DNA from: a virus | Strand: one strand, 5' to 3' | Length of the DNA: 31,770 nucleotides | Virus record (IMG/VR): IMGVR_UViG_3300023082_000029 | Location: 1-31,770 of that record | Shown: piece after piece, positions 22,960 to 30,928 of the stretch | Position numbering within the stretch: the stretch's first letter is position 1 | Layout: each line of letters begins with the position of its first letter | The notes under the pieces: model-generated | Seen by the model: only the letters and a program-made list of their open reading frames with translations | Database searches by the model: none | What the model was told of the DNA's origin: nothing | Program-made: the position numbers and the translations under genes

Positions 22960-24201
22960 ATGGCAAATACAATAAAGACTAAGGCAGGGGTAACCCTGTC
23001 TTACATCGTAGAAAAGCAAACCATTAGTACGGTTGTATTTTCAGACGGAAAGCAGTTGATTATGGTAGGCAGTACAGCAAATGCAGCTGTCAAAAAGGCT
23101 TACGATGAAAAGGTAGCTGAAGAAGTGCCTCCGGTAGTAGTGGAACCTACACCGCCGGTAATCATTATTCCACCCTCACCTGGATCGCCCAGGGAAATCA
23201 CATTAAAAGAATTTGGACAATTAAAGGATGTGCAGGGTGAAAGCTTCAAGGTTAAACCTTGCGTTGCACCTGATCAGTACTGGTTAACCGGATTAAAAAA
23301 AGTGAGTATTGATTTGTCGCAGGTGCAGTTCACTACTAAGAACATGCCATCTATGGAATTGAAAGGTGTTTGTGAAGATCTGGTATTATATAAACCAAAT
23401 TTCAAGGATACCAGCGGATCAGGAGTGAGCTATAGGGGTGATGACGTGCCGTTTGGTACTGTAATTAAAGGATTACAGATCTTAGGTTCAGTTTCAGAAA
23501 ATTCCGGGGCTATATTCAGCGGTGGTGGTGGTATCAATGAGAAAGGATTCAGCATTTCCTTTCAGGGACTAACTATTAAAGATTTTCTATTCAAAAATAG
23601 TCCTGCCGTTGGTACAATTGTATACTGCCAGTCATTGGAGGATTTCGAGATCAGCAACGGGATTATAGATAATGTAAACGGGAATTCTGATATCCATAAT
23701 GGACTGCTGATGCTGGCTGGTAATGGGAAGCTTCACGATATCAAATGTACTAATCATCAGGGCGACTTACTGCGGGCCGTGCCTCACCAGGTATTATCTT
23801 CTGGTAAGATACTGGACGTGTATAATAACATCGTGTACAACAGCCGTAAGTATGGCGCTTTTGAAGTTCAGGTGTATGCTTATGTCAAAGCTTCACCTTT
23901 CTTTAAGCCAGCTGATACTTTGGTTAGGAACAATACTGTGGGTACACTGAATACTTCTCATGCTTGGGACGCTAAATTAATCGATGTGTACGATACGTTT
24001 GCTAAAGTAGATCTGGTAAATAATCTAGGCTTTGAGTTATTTCAGGCCAACATGTCACCAATTACCAAATTGGCCAACCAAATGAGTAGTCCCGCTACGG
24101 TATTAACCGAAAAAGGAAATATTTATAAAAACACTTGGCAGGAAGCTGTAATGGATTTGGTATCCTTCAAATCAAAGTACACTGGAGTCGGCGCACGGTA
24201 A
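22960..24201 (+). CDS. Tail-associated beta-helix protein (possible tailspike)
   Basis: In the 413-residue product, residues 1-54 form a small N-terminal domain, 55-78 are a proline-rich linker (VEPTPPVIIIPPSPG), and the rest shows repeated short strands with Asn, Gly and hydrophobic residues (LKGVCEDLVLYKPNF, IKGLQILGSVSENSG, LEDFEISNGIIDN, KLHDIKCTNHQG). This is the pattern of a parallel beta-helix such as polysaccharide-binding or -cleaving tailspikes. A catalytic site could not be picked out. It sits between the tape measure and the Dit-like gene, not at the usual tailspike position. Confidence 0.6.
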   Translation: MANTIKTKAGVTLSYIVEKQTISTVVFSDGKQLIMVGSTANAAVKKAYDEKVAEEVPPVVVEPTPPVIIIPPSPGSPREITLKEFGQLKDVQGESFKVKPCVAPDQYWLTGLKKVSIDLSQVQFTTKNMPSMELKGVCEDLVLYKPNFKDTSGSGVSYRGDDVPFGTVIKGLQILGSVSENSGAIFSGGGGINEKGFSISFQGLTIKDFLFKNSPAVGTIVYCQSLEDFEISNGIIDNVNGNSDIHNGLLMLAGNGKLHDIKCTNHQGDLLRAVPHQVLSSGKILDVYNNIVYNSRKYGAFEVQVYAYVKASPFFKPADTLVRNNTVGTLNTSHAWDAKLIDVYDTFAKVDLVNNLGFELFQANMSPITKLANQMSSPATVLTEKGNIYKNTWQEAVMDLVSFKSKYTGVGAR

Positions 24202-24205
24202 CCTT

Positions 24206-24267
24206 CTTACCAATATACACTAGTAAACGATCAAATCCATATAGCGTGATGAGTCGGGGTAAATTTG
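24206..24267 (+). promoter_or_regulatory. Phage promoter: dyad box plus -7 element driving the Dit/tail-fibre genes
   Basis: The 22-bp box at 24206-24227 (TTACC 24207-24211, ten bases, AGTAA 24222-24226) matches 18 of 22 bases of the box at 1753. TAAATTTG (24260-24267) begins 54 bp after the box start, and the ATG follows 4 bp later, exactly as at the portal gene. The 32 bases between the two elements are not conserved, which points to selection on the two boxes and their spacing. Confidence 0.75.
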
Positions 24268-24271
24268 TTTT

Positions 24272-24820
24272 ATGGCTGAAGTACAATACAAAATCAATGG
24301 TTATGACCTCTTTCTAGCATTAGGCATAATACCTGATAGCGATAGAACTACAGCCGATAGCTTTGAGAAACCAGCGGGTATTTTGCCCGCACCTTCTTAT
24401 CAGTGGGCAGAAGGAATTAACGAGGTAAACCTGCTGGCTCCTGTAATTAAAAAGCCTAAGGTGTTGATTGTAAAAGGGCATTTGGTAGCTGATAACCTCA
24501 CGATATACAACGCCACCAAAACAGCGCTTGAAGGATTTTTATATCAACCATACCTCACATTAGAAGCAGTTCATTTAGGGCTTAAATACAACGCTAGGCT
24601 ACAGGATGACGGTATTACCTGGCACAGGTTAACTGATCTAACAGGTCAAATAATAGTTCAAATACAATTCACATTTGATCAAATCTTACAGCCAGTACCA
24701 TTCAAAACAGATGGGGAATACTTCTTCAATGTCGATGCTAATATGGATTTACTGGTGACTACAAATAGCACAAAATACACTTTCGCCTTAAAGGATGGGC
24801 AATTAACATTAACACAATAA
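24272..24820 (+). CDS. Distal tail (Dit)-like protein
   Basis: The 182-residue beta-rich product lies downstream of the tape measure and upstream of the tail-tip proteins, where Dit, the hexameric hub ring at the tail tip, is expected. It has a strand-rich core (VQYKINGYDLFLALGII, KKPKVLIVKGHLVAD, TGQIIVQIQFTFDQILQPV) and a C-terminal strand pair. The start is fixed by the promoter 4 bp upstream. Family by position and fold pattern only. Confidence 0.6.
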   Translation: MAEVQYKINGYDLFLALGIIPDSDRTTADSFEKPAGILPAPSYQWAEGINEVNLLAPVIKKPKVLIVKGHLVADNLTIYNATKTALEGFLYQPYLTLEAVHLGLKYNARLQDDGITWHRLTDLTGQIIVQIQFTFDQILQPVPFKTDGEYFFNVDANMDLLVTTNSTKYTFALKDGQLTLTQ

Positions 24821-24824
24821 TAAG

Positions 24825-26783
24825 ATGGGGACAACGGTAATAGGGAAAGTAGGAAATACAACTCGTGGAGTATGGAATGTAACTACTGCAAATTACGAGT
24901 ACTTGGATATAGTAACGTATGAAGGCGGTTCATATATGGTTAAATTACCAACCGGAAACGTGCCAGCCGGAACTTTGCCGACAAATACTACTTATTGGCA
25001 AATGATTGCTGAAAGGGGATCTGTAGGTTGGACTCCTATTCACGCCAATGTAGCCGATGGTTTGCGTACTGTTCAGCAGTTAGTCGATTACGTAGGAGGA
25101 AGCGGCACAAAGCCCACTGTAAATATCGGTAGCTACGTTAGCACAACAGGCTACACTACTAATATTGCGAATGCTAAAGATGTTAATGGCTCGGTAAGTG
25201 ACGGTGTCGTAACTACCGAAAAATTAGCCGCTAATGCTGTAACGGCTGATAAGACGGCGTTTATAAAACCGGGGAAAAATAAGTTCGATTTAACAAAAGT
25301 AGTAACAAGTGCAGCTATAGGTAGTGCTCCAAATTTCTCAATACTAACAGGTCAAGGGAGTTCCTTCGCTTATTACGCTATGGATTGTTTGCCAAATCAA
25401 TCCTACGCGTTTAGTGGCACTATTAATAATTCAAGGTATAGTAGGGTAAGATTTGTTGATGCTGCCGGTGCGTTTATCAGCGGGTATGATCCAGAACCAA
25501 CACTGGATGTAATGCCAAAAATTTTCACTACCCCACCCCTATGTGTAAAATTTTATATTAACGTAAGAAACGGGGCGAACGTAACATATTCTACTTTACA
25601 GATTGAAGAAGGAACGGCTGCGACCACCTATTCTGCTTATTCGCCTGTAATAGATTTGTCTTTGATACCGCCAATTGATGCAAGCAAGTTGCCTTCAACT
25701 ATATTTGATAATTACGATACAAGAGCGATTGCAGATACTAAATATTTACAGCCTACTTTAGTGGGTAAGAATTTGATTAACAAAACAAAACTTACTCCCG
25801 GTAAAGCCATTAATAGCACTACGGGAGGTATTGTATCGTTATCAAATTGGACATTGTTCCAGCCTATTGCGGTTTTGCCAGAAACACTATACACTTATTC
25901 TGGTAATCTTGGTGCCGATCAGAAAGCTATTAGGTTTGAAGATGCTAACCATGCTTTGATTAGCTTTATTCCTCCAGGGCCAACAGGTAGTTCCACAACC
26001 ATATCTTTCACTACACCTGCTTTGTGTGCTTACGTAGTTCTGCCTGCATCAAATACTAATGGAGCGGCTAACACCGCTTTGTATTTGGACTCTGCACAGC
26101 TTGAAATGGGGTCAGTGACAAATTACCAAAAGTATTATAAATGGATATTACCTGACTATCTGCCAAAAGGCGATAATTACCCTTGGTTCGGTAAAAGACT
26201 AACGTTTTTCGGTGACAGTATTACTCAATTTAACAGATATACTAAAATTGTAGCCGAAATAACAGGTGTTAATTTTTTAAGGGATAGTGTTGCTGGTTCT
26301 TGTATTGCGACAGGAAAAGAGGATGTGGTAGGGGATGGTACTTTAAGACCTGCTTTATGCACTAGAGCTGACAATATAGATCTGACTTCACCTGACTTTA
26401 TTTTCATATTCGCTGGAACAAACGATTGCATATACGGTGTTCCGATGGGGACATTAGCGGACACGGCTACTAACACTTTTTACGGAGGCTTAAAGTCTAT
26501 GATAACAAAATTACAGACTCAAAATCCAAATGTTCGAATAGCAATGTCTACGCTTTGTCAACTCACTTCTGATAGAAGCAAATACGCATTGCAAAAATCA
26601 TATGCAGATACTACACTGGAAGTGTGCAGGTATTACGGGATTCCATGTTATGACGCTTTTGGTAAGTCTGGTATTACATATGAAAATACAACACAGTGGA
26701 CTAGCGACGGAATACACCCTTCTGAACCCTTGGGAGATAGGCTAATAGGGAGGCAGTTTGCTGCATTTATAAACTCTTTATAA
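24825..26783 (+). CDS. Tail fibre/receptor protein with C-terminal SGNH esterase
   Basis: In the 652-residue product, an N-terminal carbohydrate-binding-like module (about 15-65, with Y32EGGSYMV and YWQMIAERG) is followed by a linker. Two related beta-sandwich-like modules come next (about 151-277 starting KNKFD, and 315-445 starting KNLIN; both contain a Ser/Gly strand, then xIRFxDA and a QxE(x)G end). The last part, about 455-652, is an SGNH/GDSL hydrolase: GDS at 463-465, GTND at 531-534, DGIH at 628-631. Such virion-borne esterases remove acetyl groups from host surface polysaccharide. Cell-surface action is inferred. Confidence 0.85.
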   Translation: MGTTVIGKVGNTTRGVWNVTTANYEYLDIVTYEGGSYMVKLPTGNVPAGTLPTNTTYWQMIAERGSVGWTPIHANVADGLRTVQQLVDYVGGSGTKPTVNIGSYVSTTGYTTNIANAKDVNGSVSDGVVTTEKLAANAVTADKTAFIKPGKNKFDLTKVVTSAAIGSAPNFSILTGQGSSFAYYAMDCLPNQSYAFSGTINNSRYSRVRFVDAAGAFISGYDPEPTLDVMPKIFTTPPLCVKFYINVRNGANVTYSTLQIEEGTAATTYSAYSPVIDLSLIPPIDASKLPSTIFDNYDTRAIADTKYLQPTLVGKNLINKTKLTPGKAINSTTGGIVSLSNWTLFQPIAVLPETLYTYSGNLGADQKAIRFEDANHALISFIPPGPTGSSTTISFTTPALCAYVVLPASNTNGAANTALYLDSAQLEMGSVTNYQKYYKWILPDYLPKGDNYPWFGKRLTFFGDSITQFNRYTKIVAEITGVNFLRDSVAGSCIATGKEDVVGDGTLRPALCTRADNIDLTSPDFIFIFAGTNDCIYGVPMGTLADTATNTFYGGLKSMITKLQTQNPNVRIAMSTLCQLTSDRSKYALQKSYADTTLEVCRYYGIPCYDAFGKSGITYENTTQWTSDGIHPSEPLGDRLIGRQFAAFINSL

Positions 26784-26786
26784 TGG

Positions 26787-26813
26787 AAACACCATCTGGC
26801 AAGGGTGGTGTTT
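26787..26813. terminator. Bidirectional hairpin between convergent genes
   Basis: AAACACCA (26787-26794) pairs perfectly with TGGTGTTT (26806-26813) around an 11-base loop. It lies between the rightward tail-fibre gene and the end of the leftward SGNH gene. T runs are short on both sides. Confidence 0.6.
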
Positions 26814-27471
26814 AAAAATTGTTCTTTGAAATGTGTTTGTTTATCAATTCAGCCCACAGTGCGTATGCCTGTTTATTAACATGCAAGCCATCGAGAGAAT
26901 ATTTTTTTATTAATCTTTTATCTGAAGAAAGGACATTATTAACATTGATATAATCAATTTTTTTAGCCTTAGCAATTTGAATGTATAATTGATTTAGCGA
27001 GTCTATTTTAGGAATAATTTTTGGATCACTACCGTATAGTACAGATTGAAGAGCGACGTCAATATTATGCTTCTGAAGAGTATCAATAATTGAATTTATA
27101 TTGTGCTTTGTTCGAGCATAAGGAATACCAGTAAGTATATCATTTATGCCACCATTGAGATAACATATTTTAGGATTGAATTTTAAAACCCTATCCTTTA
27201 AAATTATTTCTAGATGAGACGTTGTAAATCCTCCTACTCCGCTATTTCGGACATCGCTACGTCCTAATATATTTTCCCAGTCACCTTTTTCGATTAAAGA
27301 ATCTCCAAACATTACCACAGATACAGTTGAGCTATACCCGATTTTATCTAATATTTTATTTTTAAAAGTAATGCAAACAAAAATGAGTGAAGCTAAGAAA
27401 ATAATGTTTAGTGAAATTGAAAAGATAACAAATACTTTATTGAATGATGTTCGTTGAGTGAGGCGCATCAT
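26812..27471 (-). CDS. Membrane-anchored SGNH hydrolase (moron)
   Basis: A leftward gene inside the rightward tail module, clearly more AT-rich than its neighbours. From the ATG at 27471 (219 residues; a second ATG follows at 27468) there is one N-terminal membrane anchor (about residues 12-36, VFVIFSISLNIIFLASLIF) and then an SGNH domain. The domain has FGDS (S58), a Gly near GVGGF, GGIND (N110-D111) and DGLH (D194, H197). It has its own TAnnTTTG promoter. The likely role is deacetylating or otherwise trimming host envelope glycans from the periplasmic or outer face, possibly to block superinfection. The hydrolase family is clear; the role is inferred. Confidence 0.85.
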   Translation of the reverse strand: MMRLTQRTSFNKVFVIFSISLNIIFLASLIFVCITFKNKILDKIGYSSTVSVVMFGDSLIEKGDWENILGRSDVRNSGVGGFTTSHLEIILKDRVLKFNPKICYLNGGINDILTGIPYARTKHNINSIIDTLQKHNIDVALQSVLYGSDPKIIPKIDSLNQLYIQIAKAKKIDYINVNNVLSSDKRLIKKYSLDGLHVNKQAYALWAELINKHISKNNF

Positions 27472-27491
27472 CAAAAATACCACAAGTAAAT
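27469..27491 (+). promoter_or_regulatory. Half-site of the phage promoter box overlapping the moron promoter
   Basis: ACCACAAGTAAAT (27479-27491) is identical to the right half of the dyad box at 1763-1775. The left TTACY half is missing, and the expected -7 box is degenerate (TAAATTAT at 27521-27528, 52 instead of 54 bp away). The Tal-like ATG is at 27552. The half-site directly adjoins and overlaps by one base the leftward TAnnTTTG at 27472-27479. Confidence 0.5.
27472..27479 (-). promoter_or_regulatory. -7 element of the leftward SGNH moron
   Basis: On the minus strand TATTTTTG lies directly before ATGATG, so the second ATG (27468) is 3 bases downstream, as at 11779. This predicts a leaderless mRNA. 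No TTTG at -33 is obvious. Confidence 0.5.
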
Positions 27492-27551
27492 AATACCGAA
27501 ATACGGGAAACCGTAACAATTAAATTATTACACATATAGCAATAATACATA

Positions 27552-30284
27552 ATGCCATTATACGAAATCAAAAGAGGTGCAACTGTAATAGCTACCGTAT
27601 GGCCGGAAGGTCAGCAGGAGAAAGAGATCATGCTGAAGGATGAGGTAAATATTTCTTTCAAATCTCCTGCTGCCTTATATTTTCAGATTGGCGACACCAT
27701 TACCGTTTATGGTGAAACGTATTACCTGAATGCCTTGGATGAACCGACAAAAAACAGTTCATTGGATTATCAATACCAACTTGGTTTTGTTGCGGCTTAT
27801 TATGCATTAGCTAAACCTAAGATCTTCTTTTACGATTTAGCCAATGCTTTGAAGGTCATCAAGTTTGAGGCAATGATCACCGCAAAGCAGCTGTTAGACC
27901 TTATAGTGGCCAATGCGAACCGCACGCAAACCGGATGGGTAGCAGGCGATTGTATCGAGTCCGTACCGCAACTATTGACCTTCAACGGGGAAAGCTTATT
28001 GACTGCTTTAGATAATGGAGCAAAGGACTTTAAAACCGAATGGTGGATTAAGAATAAGGTTATTCATTTAACAAAGAAAGGTGCAGTTAGCGGATACCAT
28101 TTTGAATATGGATATGATAAGGGATTACGGGGCGGTTTACAGCGTACGAATGTTGATTCCAGTTCTGTATTCAGTCGTTTATACGTGACCGGATCTGATC
28201 AGAACTTACCCGTAGGTTATCGTAATGGGCAGCCTAATCTACAACTACCTTCACCACTGGAATATATCCAAGGACCAAAATACGGGCCTGATGAAATTGA
28301 GGCGGTAATCAACTTCCCGGATATCAAGCCGGAACGTATCGGCACAATCTCCAGTGTATCGAGTCCTTTCGTATTTGCTGATGCAGATCTGGATTTCGAT
28401 CTAAATGCAGCCGGAACGCTTTTACCAGGTGTATCTGCAAAGGTTTCTTTCCTGACAGGTAATTTAGCGGGTTATAACTTTGAAATCGCTAAAGGTGGCT
28501 ATAATCATGCTTCGCGAACCATCACCATTGTAAAGAATGATGTAGAAAAAGCGCTGGAACTTCCTAGCGATCTGATGAAGCCGCAAGTAGGGGACACCTA
28601 TTTCTTCTTTGATATTCAAATGCCTGCAACTTATGTTACAGCTGCAGAAAATAGGGTAAAAGATAGAGGACAGGAATACTTCAATGAACAATCCGTTCCA
28701 AGGGTTGCCTATGATTTACCGCCTGATCCGTTTTACTTTGAGCGCAATGATATTGAATTGACTATAGGTGATTACGTTAATGTTAAGGATACCGAATTGC
28801 TACTGGATAAAGATATTCGCGTTTACTCCTATGCCAGGGATTTGCATAACCCTTACCAGTATGATAATCTGAAGGTTTCGGATATGCCGATCGGTTCGGC
28901 ATATATTAGATCTATAGCCGAAGCTGAAAAGGTAACTAAGGCTTTAGCGATTAGCCAGGTAAATAATATAGCAAGGGCCAGGAGCAACTGGAGAACGACC
29001 AATGAGCTGACTACGTTACTGGAATCTGTACAAGCAGAAATGTTTTTGAGCAGGATCGAAGGTGGTGCATATACTACTGATATTTCCAGTACAACAACGG
29101 TTAACCATTTTCAGACTACTACAGGCAATGTTTACCATGAGCAGTTTAAAGAGAATGACGGTATTTGGCACGTGCCAGCCTATCAGATGGATCTTGTTTT
29201 AAATGTACCATACTACGTGTACATCAAGGCTTCAAAGAGCAGTACAAGTGCAGAAATCGTTGTAAGTGAGGAAAAGATTACCGTAGATGCAAATCCTGCG
29301 TTCTACCACCTTCCATTCGGCATCATATCCTCTATTTTCGAAGGTAACCGGGATTTCACATCTACGCGTGGTTATTCTAAATTAATAGGTGGTCTACTGG
29401 ATACTGGTCGGGTTGTCTCACATGATGGTACGCAATATTGGGATTTAGATGGTAATTTATTCAATATTGGTACTGTATTAAGTGGCATGAACTGGGGAGT
29501 TACCGAAGCCGGCACGCTAACGATCAGCGGCCGTATCGTCGCTACTAATGCTGAATTCGTCAATTTAGCTGTGCAGAATTTACGTACTGCATCAACAGGA
29601 AAAAGAATTGTAATTTCAGGAGAAGACAATAACCAGATTTTCACAACCGTGTATTATCCGGTTACAGGTGATCCTGTAGAGTACGAATCATTCCGTCTTG
29701 ATGATAATATTGATTCGGGTCAGGCAGGTGAACCGTTAGGTGGTATCAGAATGAATACTCCTGGTGGTGATGTGTCTTTTGGGTCTGGTAATGGATTCTA
29801 CGCAAATGGCAGCGGGATGAGATTCTTGCCAGGTAGTGCAGGGATTGAAAATAATGCTTGTTTAGTTGGCTTGTTAAGATACAAAAACACCGACAACTTA
29901 GGTGTTTCATCCGCAGTTGTCGGAATTGATCAAAGCGGAGAGAATGCTTATAACTCGGCCACAACCTACAGAAAGAACTCGATTGTCACCAGTGGTGGAA
30001 CTGCATACAGATATATAAACGATACACCTGCAGCAGGAATTACACCACCAAATTCAGATTATTGGCGTATAGAATCAGGGATTAGTACCTCGTATGCAGG
30101 GTATTTCATTGGAAAAGTAATGCTGCAAGGAACTACTTATATTAAAGGGGCAATAGTTACTACCGGAGGGAACGGAACGGGTACGGGGTTTACTGGATAC
30201 GAATATATTACACCTGGTAATCCTGAAACAAGGAAACATATAAATGGTGTGTATATAGGCCAGGGAATCGGTATGAGTTGGTAA
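27552..30284 (+). CDS. Tail-tip hub / Tal-like protein with carbohydrate-binding-like module
   Basis: The 910-residue product begins with beta-rich domains of the type seen in baseplate-hub/Tal proteins (residues 1-400; VGDTYFFFDIQMP). It continues with a helical linker (YIRSIAEAEKVTKALAISQVNNIARARSNWR, about 451-481), a beta-rich fibre region, and near 800-843 a small module (YNSATTYRKNSIVTSGGTAY, then YWRI) like that at the start of the SGNH tail-fibre protein. It ends in Gly/Thr-rich sequence. It is the last rightward tail gene and likely contacts the host at the tail tip. It meets the leftward lipoprotein gene 1 bp after its stop. Confidence 0.75.
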   Translation: MPLYEIKRGATVIATVWPEGQQEKEIMLKDEVNISFKSPAALYFQIGDTITVYGETYYLNALDEPTKNSSLDYQYQLGFVAAYYALAKPKIFFYDLANALKVIKFEAMITAKQLLDLIVANANRTQTGWVAGDCIESVPQLLTFNGESLLTALDNGAKDFKTEWWIKNKVIHLTKKGAVSGYHFEYGYDKGLRGGLQRTNVDSSSVFSRLYVTGSDQNLPVGYRNGQPNLQLPSPLEYIQGPKYGPDEIEAVINFPDIKPERIGTISSVSSPFVFADADLDFDLNAAGTLLPGVSAKVSFLTGNLAGYNFEIAKGGYNHASRTITIVKNDVEKALELPSDLMKPQVGDTYFFFDIQMPATYVTAAENRVKDRGQEYFNEQSVPRVAYDLPPDPFYFERNDIELTIGDYVNVKDTELLLDKDIRVYSYARDLHNPYQYDNLKVSDMPIGSAYIRSIAEAEKVTKALAISQVNNIARARSNWRTTNELTTLLESVQAEMFLSRIEGGAYTTDISSTTTVNHFQTTTGNVYHEQFKENDGIWHVPAYQMDLVLNVPYYVYIKASKSSTSAEIVVSEEKITVDANPAFYHLPFGIISSIFEGNRDFTSTRGYSKLIGGLLDTGRVVSHDGTQYWDLDGNLFNIGTVLSGMNWGVTEAGTLTISGRIVATNAEFVNLAVQNLRTASTGKRIVISGEDNNQIFTTVYYPVTGDPVEYESFRLDDNIDSGQAGEPLGGIRMNTPGGDVSFGSGNGFYANGSGMRFLPGSAGIENNACLVGLLRYKNTDNLGVSSAVVGIDQSGENAYNSATTYRKNSIVTSGGTAYRYINDTPAAGITPPNSDYWRIESGISTSYAGYFIGKVMLQGTTYIKGAIVTTGGNGTGTGFTGYEYITPGNPETRKHINGVYIGQGIGMSW

Positions 30285-30285
30285 A

Positions 30286-30693
30286 TTATTTCAGCTTCAA
30301 TACCATATTCTTTTCATAAGGGAGATTCTTTTCGGGATAAACACCGGATCCTAATCTCCCTACAAATTCCACTTTCCTATTATCTGTCGTAGTGATAGAG
30401 GATTCAATGTCTTGTTGTGGTAAGAATGTACCTACGTAAATTTTCATTCTTACTGAATCTAGTTTAGTGTTATCAAAGGAATACTTAAAATTACCGTTGA
30501 CTACAAAATGTTGAGATTGATCACCTATACTTGATTGATTCCAAAGTGTATCATCAACATAAACCAGGCAGCCAGTACATTTAACCATGTACGTTACTTT
30601 TTGAGGTAAAACCAATTCCGGTTCTACGTTTTCTTTTTTACAGCTTGCTAATCCTAGAAAAGCAATGGCTGATATGGTAATTAGTTTTTTCAT
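30286..30693 (-). CDS. Outer-membrane-type lipoprotein (135 aa)
   Basis: Residues 1-18 form a signal peptide (MKKLITISAIAFLGLASC) with a lipobox LASC, and the residues after Cys18 (KKEN) are charged, as in Bacteroidota surface lipoproteins. The mature part is beta-rich and has a CxxC pair (KCTGC) around residue 39-42. It is the last gene of a leftward operon and is coupled by ATGA to the gene before it. A phage-encoded envelope lipoprotein often blocks superinfection, which is a reasonable but unproven role here. Confidence 0.8.
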   Translation of the reverse strand: MKKLITISAIAFLGLASCKKENVEPELVLPQKVTYMVKCTGCLVYVDDTLWNQSSIGDQSQHFVVNGNFKYSFDNTKLDSVRMKIYVGTFLPQQDIESSITTTDNRKVEFVGRLGSGVYPEKNLPYEKNMVLKLK

Positions 30694-30830
30694 AGTTCGC
30701 TTAGCTTTTTATCTAACATTTCCATTCTATTTGCCAGGATGATATCGGCATCGTTGCCTTGATCAAGGTGTTTCGATGTATAGACCAAAGCAAATCTGAT
30801 ATCTTCTATTTCTTGTGGGGTGAGTGTCAT
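30690..30830 (-). CDS. Small helical protein (46 aa)
   Basis: A 46-residue frame with ATGA overlaps at both ends (30827-30830 and 30690-30693). The sequence TLTPQEIEDIRFALVY followed by a helix ending MEMLDKKLSEL is amphipathic. The coupling to both neighbours supports it as a real gene. Function unknown. Confidence 0.6.
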   Translation of the reverse strand: MTLTPQEIEDIRFALVYTSKHLDQGNDADIILANRMEMLDKKLSEL

Positions 30831-30928
30831 TTGAAGTTGGTGTTATCTTGGTGAATAGTTTGAGCGGTTGTCATTCCCAATGCCATTAGGCAAAGGGATA
30901 GGGGGAGTAGGAGGGTTAGGAGGAACAT
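30827..30928 (-). CDS. Secreted or membrane micropeptide (33 aa)
   Basis: The peptide starts with a long hydrophobic stretch (FLLTLLLPLSLCLMALGM) followed by a short polar tail (TTAQTIHQDNTNFK), like a signal peptide with a tiny mature part or a single anchor. It overlaps the end of the upstream gene by 13 bp, and its TGA overlaps the next ATG. It is one of several membrane micropeptides in this phage. Confidence 0.5.
   Translation of the reverse strand: MFLLTLLLPLSLCLMALGMTTAQTIHQDNTNFK

Noticed and set aside
27472-27519. Longer start (TTG at 27519) for the SGNH moron
   Set aside because: It would add 16 residues in front of the membrane anchor and place the promoter-like TAnnTTTG inside the gene; the ATGATG at 27471-27466 fits better.
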